Part shown: piece by piece, positions 61,880 through 64,000 of the stretch
How the letters are laid out: every line of letters starts with the position of its first letter
How positions within the stretch are numbered: the stretch's first letter is position 1
DNA from: Geminicoccus sp036263595
Lineage (GTDB): Bacteria; Pseudomonadota; Alphaproteobacteria; Geminicoccales; Geminicoccaceae
Direction of reading: 5' to 3'
Assembly: GCF_036263595.1 (NCBI RefSeq)
Contig: NZ_DATAGQ010000192.1
Span: 5,701 to 69,700, forward strand
Length of the DNA: 64,000 nucleotides
Notes under the pieces: generated by a model
The model's input: only the letters and a program-made list of their open reading frames with translations
Database searches by the model: none
What the model was told of the DNA's origin: nothing
Position numbers and translations under genes: made by a program

Positions 61880-62040
61880 ACGACCCAAGCACGCGCCTGT
61901 GATCCAACCAGGTCACGTCCATGGCTTCATCAAGGGCCGGACCCGCGGCACATGCAGGTTCAGGATAGTGCGCGTGGTCGACGAGTTCGCCCCGGCACGT
62001 CTTGCGACCAGGGAGGCGCAACCCCTGGTCGGATAGTGTC
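61880..62040 (+). pseudogene. IS3-family transposase OrfB fragment
   Basis: One frame reads HVHGFIKGRTRGTCRFRIVR followed by VVDEFAPARLA, which resembles the IS3 integrase-core stretch (YDFV-DRT-DG---R-L-VVDEFTRECLA) with many changes. Only about 50 residues remain, with no start, end or flanking repeats. A remnant call at modest confidence. Confidence 0.4.
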
Positions 62041-62082
62041 CACGACCCTGCGCAGGTTGGTTTCAGGCGGTGGCAATTCTGG

Positions 62083-62600
62083 TCAGGTGCTGGCGAGCTT
62101 CGCCTCGTGCGGTGGCTGCAGGTCCAGGTAACGCCGGGGCAACCAGTGCGTCCCAACGATCGACGCAGCCGCTGCGGCCAGGTTCAGTGCACTTTCTTGG
62201 GAAAGAGCCAAGCACAGGTACATGCCGTCGGATCTCGGGGACGATCTGCTCGAGCGATCTGCCGCCGTTGCGGCTCCGAACAAGGCATCGCAGCTCAAGC
62301 TCTCGGTCACGCCCTGCTCGACCAACTCGGCGACCTTGCCCATTCGATGCAGCTTGACCACCACGTCCCTTTTCCTGCCGCTGGTCTGCCCTCCTGGCCG
62401 CGGATCCACCTTAGCATGGTGGGACCTCCCGCACCTTCTCGCCCGGCACGTGGCTGAAGACGTTCGGCCCGGTGAAGTGCTCGGCGGTGCTTTCGACCAA
62501 ACCCAGGCAGGCGTCCGGGACGATCAGCTCAACGCCGGCGGGATCGCGCTGTTTGAGCTGGCCCGAGAACGCCGACCAGTCCTTGCCCCCCTAGCCCCTC
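62083..62600 (-). pseudogene. Decayed IS256-family transposase
   Basis: Two pieces on the minus strand in different frames. The first reads WSAFSGQLKQRDPAGVELIV and then DACLGLVESTAEHF, VFSHVPGEKVREV, the IS256 catalytic-aspartate region lacking the usual WQRC-VHF segment. The second reads VVKLHRMGKVAELVEQGV, then QESALNLAAAAASIVGTHW and RRYLDL, the C-terminal end of the family. Frameshifts and deletions make it non-functional. Confidence 0.62.
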
Positions 62601-62777
62601 ACAAGTGCCTGATCCTCCCTGAGCGCACGGCCCCGGCGTGTCGTGGTGTGTCATCTTCTGAACAGGAGGACGTACGATGGCAGCGGGTCTTGATGGCTAG
62701 AGCCGGTACGACGCCGCGCATCTCAGCCGGGCCCTGAAGCTGCCCCGTTTCTTGTGGAGTGGTGATGGGCCTGGTGG

Positions 62778-63440
62778 TCAGGGTTCTGCCATGGGATTCC
62801 CGATCTCTGCCTCGTGGGCCAAGGGCGGCCGGTAGCCGAGGGCTGAATGCAGACGGATCGGGCGATGCCAGCCCTCGATGAAGCTGAAGCCAGCCCTGCG
62901 GGCCTTCGGCCCGGGATGCAGCCGGCGCCTGCCGAGCAGTTCGCATTCCAGCGTGGCGAAGCTCTCACCCATGGCGTTGTCGTAGGTGTCTCCAACCGGT
63001 TCCATGATCGGCAGCAGCCGATCATCCATGCGCGCAGCGGCCAAGGCCAGCAGGCCCTGGCAGGATGGCCGAACGCTGGCCTCCTTGGCTTGCTGGATGC
63101 CAACGAGGTCCCCTTTCTGGCCTGATCGCCTTGGTGGATCATGTCCGTTGACCGACCGCCATCTCTGGTCGACGAGATCCGGGGCAGGCCGCGCCTCCCG
63201 ATCGCGCCGAGCCGTTCTCCCAACGGTGCGGCGGCGGCTGGCACCGACCGGACCGGCCAAGCCGCATCAGCCGTGCAATGCGCTTGCGTCCATGCCTTTC
63301 CCTCCTGTCCGCAGCCCAACATGCACACAGCGCATGCCGTATGTCTCGTGCGAACTGGGGTGGATCGTCCGCGCTGGCTTCAACAGCGTCTTGTCAGCTG
63401 TCAGGTGCGCCAATGCCGGCGGCTGCCGCCAAGCGTGAAA
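62778..63440 (-). pseudogene. Decayed IS3-family transposase OrfB
   Basis: On the minus strand TIHPSSHETYGMRCVHVGLR, then CGLAGPVGASRRRTVGRTAR, REARPAPDLVDQRW, and after an internal deletion DTYDNAMGESFATLECELL and FSFIEGWHRPIRLHSALGYR match IS3 OrfB from its HTH-like region to the last catalytic glutamate (GESFATLE). Stops and frame changes interrupt it and most of the first two catalytic aspartate regions are lost. Confidence 0.68.
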
Positions 63441-63891
63441 GCCGGATTCGGATACGCCTTGAGCATGCGTGCCATGATCGCGATCGGAAAGACGGTTCCT
63501 CGGCCGGCTCCTGCCGACCGCTCTGGTGAGGAACGGATCAAGAATTCGAAGACCTGGGTGGATCGTGCCGATCTCGCGTGGGAACCATCACCAGTCAGGA
63601 GATGGCCGATCATCCATCCCTGCAAGGGCTGCCGTCACCAAGACGCCAACGGAGCCGCCGCTTAAGAGAGGATGTCGCGCTCCCATCGCGGTTGCTTGTT
63701 CTCACGTCGCAGCCGGGCGGGCTCGGCCGCTGCCAAGCCGTCATCCGTGTCCCCCGACGGCCCTCCTGCCGGTCCGCCTGCATGACCCGTGGCAGGCCGA
63801 CGGAGCCGTCGGCTCGAACTCACGGGGCAAGGTCAGCCGGATTGCGGACAGGCGGATAGGCTTGGTTCGTTCTGCATGAAGGACGGACCCG
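63441..63891 (+). other. Gap of 450 bp with no recognisable gene
   Basis: Both strands were read; no protein family could be recognised and frames are short. It probably consists of mobile-element debris between the decayed OrfB and the next OrfA. Confidence 0.4.
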
Positions 63892-64000
63892 ATGACGGGG
63901 AAGCGAACGCGGTACTCGGCAGACTTCAAGGCGAAGGTGGCGCTGGAGGCGCTGCGGGGTGAGCTGACGACAGCACAGCTGGCGGCCAGGCACGGCATCC
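63892..64000 (+). mobile_element. IS3-family OrfA start, cut by the window end
   Basis: ATG 63892 opens a frame reading MTGKRTRYSADFKAKVALEA and then LRGELTTAQLAARHGI, the N-terminal helix-turn-helix of IS3-type OrfA transposases. The remaining 36 codons are intact up to the window edge. It is on the opposite strand to the decayed OrfB, so it belongs to a different copy, perhaps still active. Terminal repeats could not be fixed. Confidence 0.78.

Noticed and set aside
63441..63891. Small open frames between IS remnants as new genes
   Set aside because: They lack ribosome sites and similarity, and the flanks are decayed transposases.

Overview
The window is high-GC (about two thirds G+C) bacterial chromosome, most likely from an alphaproteobacterium of the Rhodospirillales/Geminicoccales type. 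This rests on codon use, the edd-glk-eda order, a RutR-type regulator beside preT-preA, an aioXSR-aioBA arsenite-oxidation locus, and many periplasmic-binding-protein ABC transporters; the genus cannot be named. No rRNA, tRNA or CRISPR array was seen. Coding density is high up to about 61.6 kb and then falls into insertion-sequence debris.

Layout. 1-7.8 kb: an Entner-Doudoroff operon (edd, cut by the window edge, then glk and eda) followed by a Ugp-like ABC importer with an unusual repeat-and-hairpin spacer between the binding protein and first permease genes. 7.9-14.1 kb: two paralogous RTX proteins, one of them frameshifted at a run of ten G, around a membrane protein, an SDR, a DoxX protein and a stand-alone MprF-type (DUF2156) protein. 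14.4-18.4 kb: TetR/RutR-type regulator divergent from preT-preA (reductive pyrimidine catabolism) and a GST, with a RutR-like operator between. 18.4-20.6 kb: small exported protein, MepA endopeptidase, UPF0173 hydrolase. 20.6-27.5 kb: a BKACE enzyme, a uronate-dehydrogenase-like SDR and a GntR/FCD regulator divergent from a complete ribose-type ABC importer.

27.5-35.1 kb: arsenic resistance in two blocks on the minus strand: arsR-arsC-gapdh-arsJ-acr3, then a PadR regulator, an FAD oxidoreductase and an MFS exporter, in which the regulator and the oxidoreductase carry paired cysteines at unusual places. 35.2-45 kb: gamma-glutamyltransferase, an LVIVD-repeat protein, a second ribose-type ABC importer with a divergent AraC regulator, a small lipoprotein and a Tat-exported serine hydrolase. 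45.3-52.1 kb: the arsenite oxidase locus (aioX, aioS, aioR, aioB, aioA) with a clear sigma-54 promoter and two identical upstream palindromes spaced 33 bp apart. 52.3-56.2 kb: a PhnS2-T2-U2-type phosphonate-family importer. 56.3-61.6 kb: pyruvate-kinase-like protein, quinone reductase, zinc alcohol dehydrogenase, isocitrate-lyase/PEP-mutase-family protein and a DMT permease. 61.6-64 kb: decayed IS3 and IS256 transposases and the start of another IS3 orfA.

How it works together. As(III) sensed by AioX would signal through AioS/AioR and sigma-54 to make periplasmic AioBA, which oxidises arsenite to arsenate. Arsenate that enters the cell can be reduced by ArsC and expelled by Acr3, or made into 1-arseno-3-phosphoglycerate by the dedicated GAPDH and expelled by ArsJ. 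The PadR/flavoprotein/MFS block is the least explained part and the best candidate for something undescribed.
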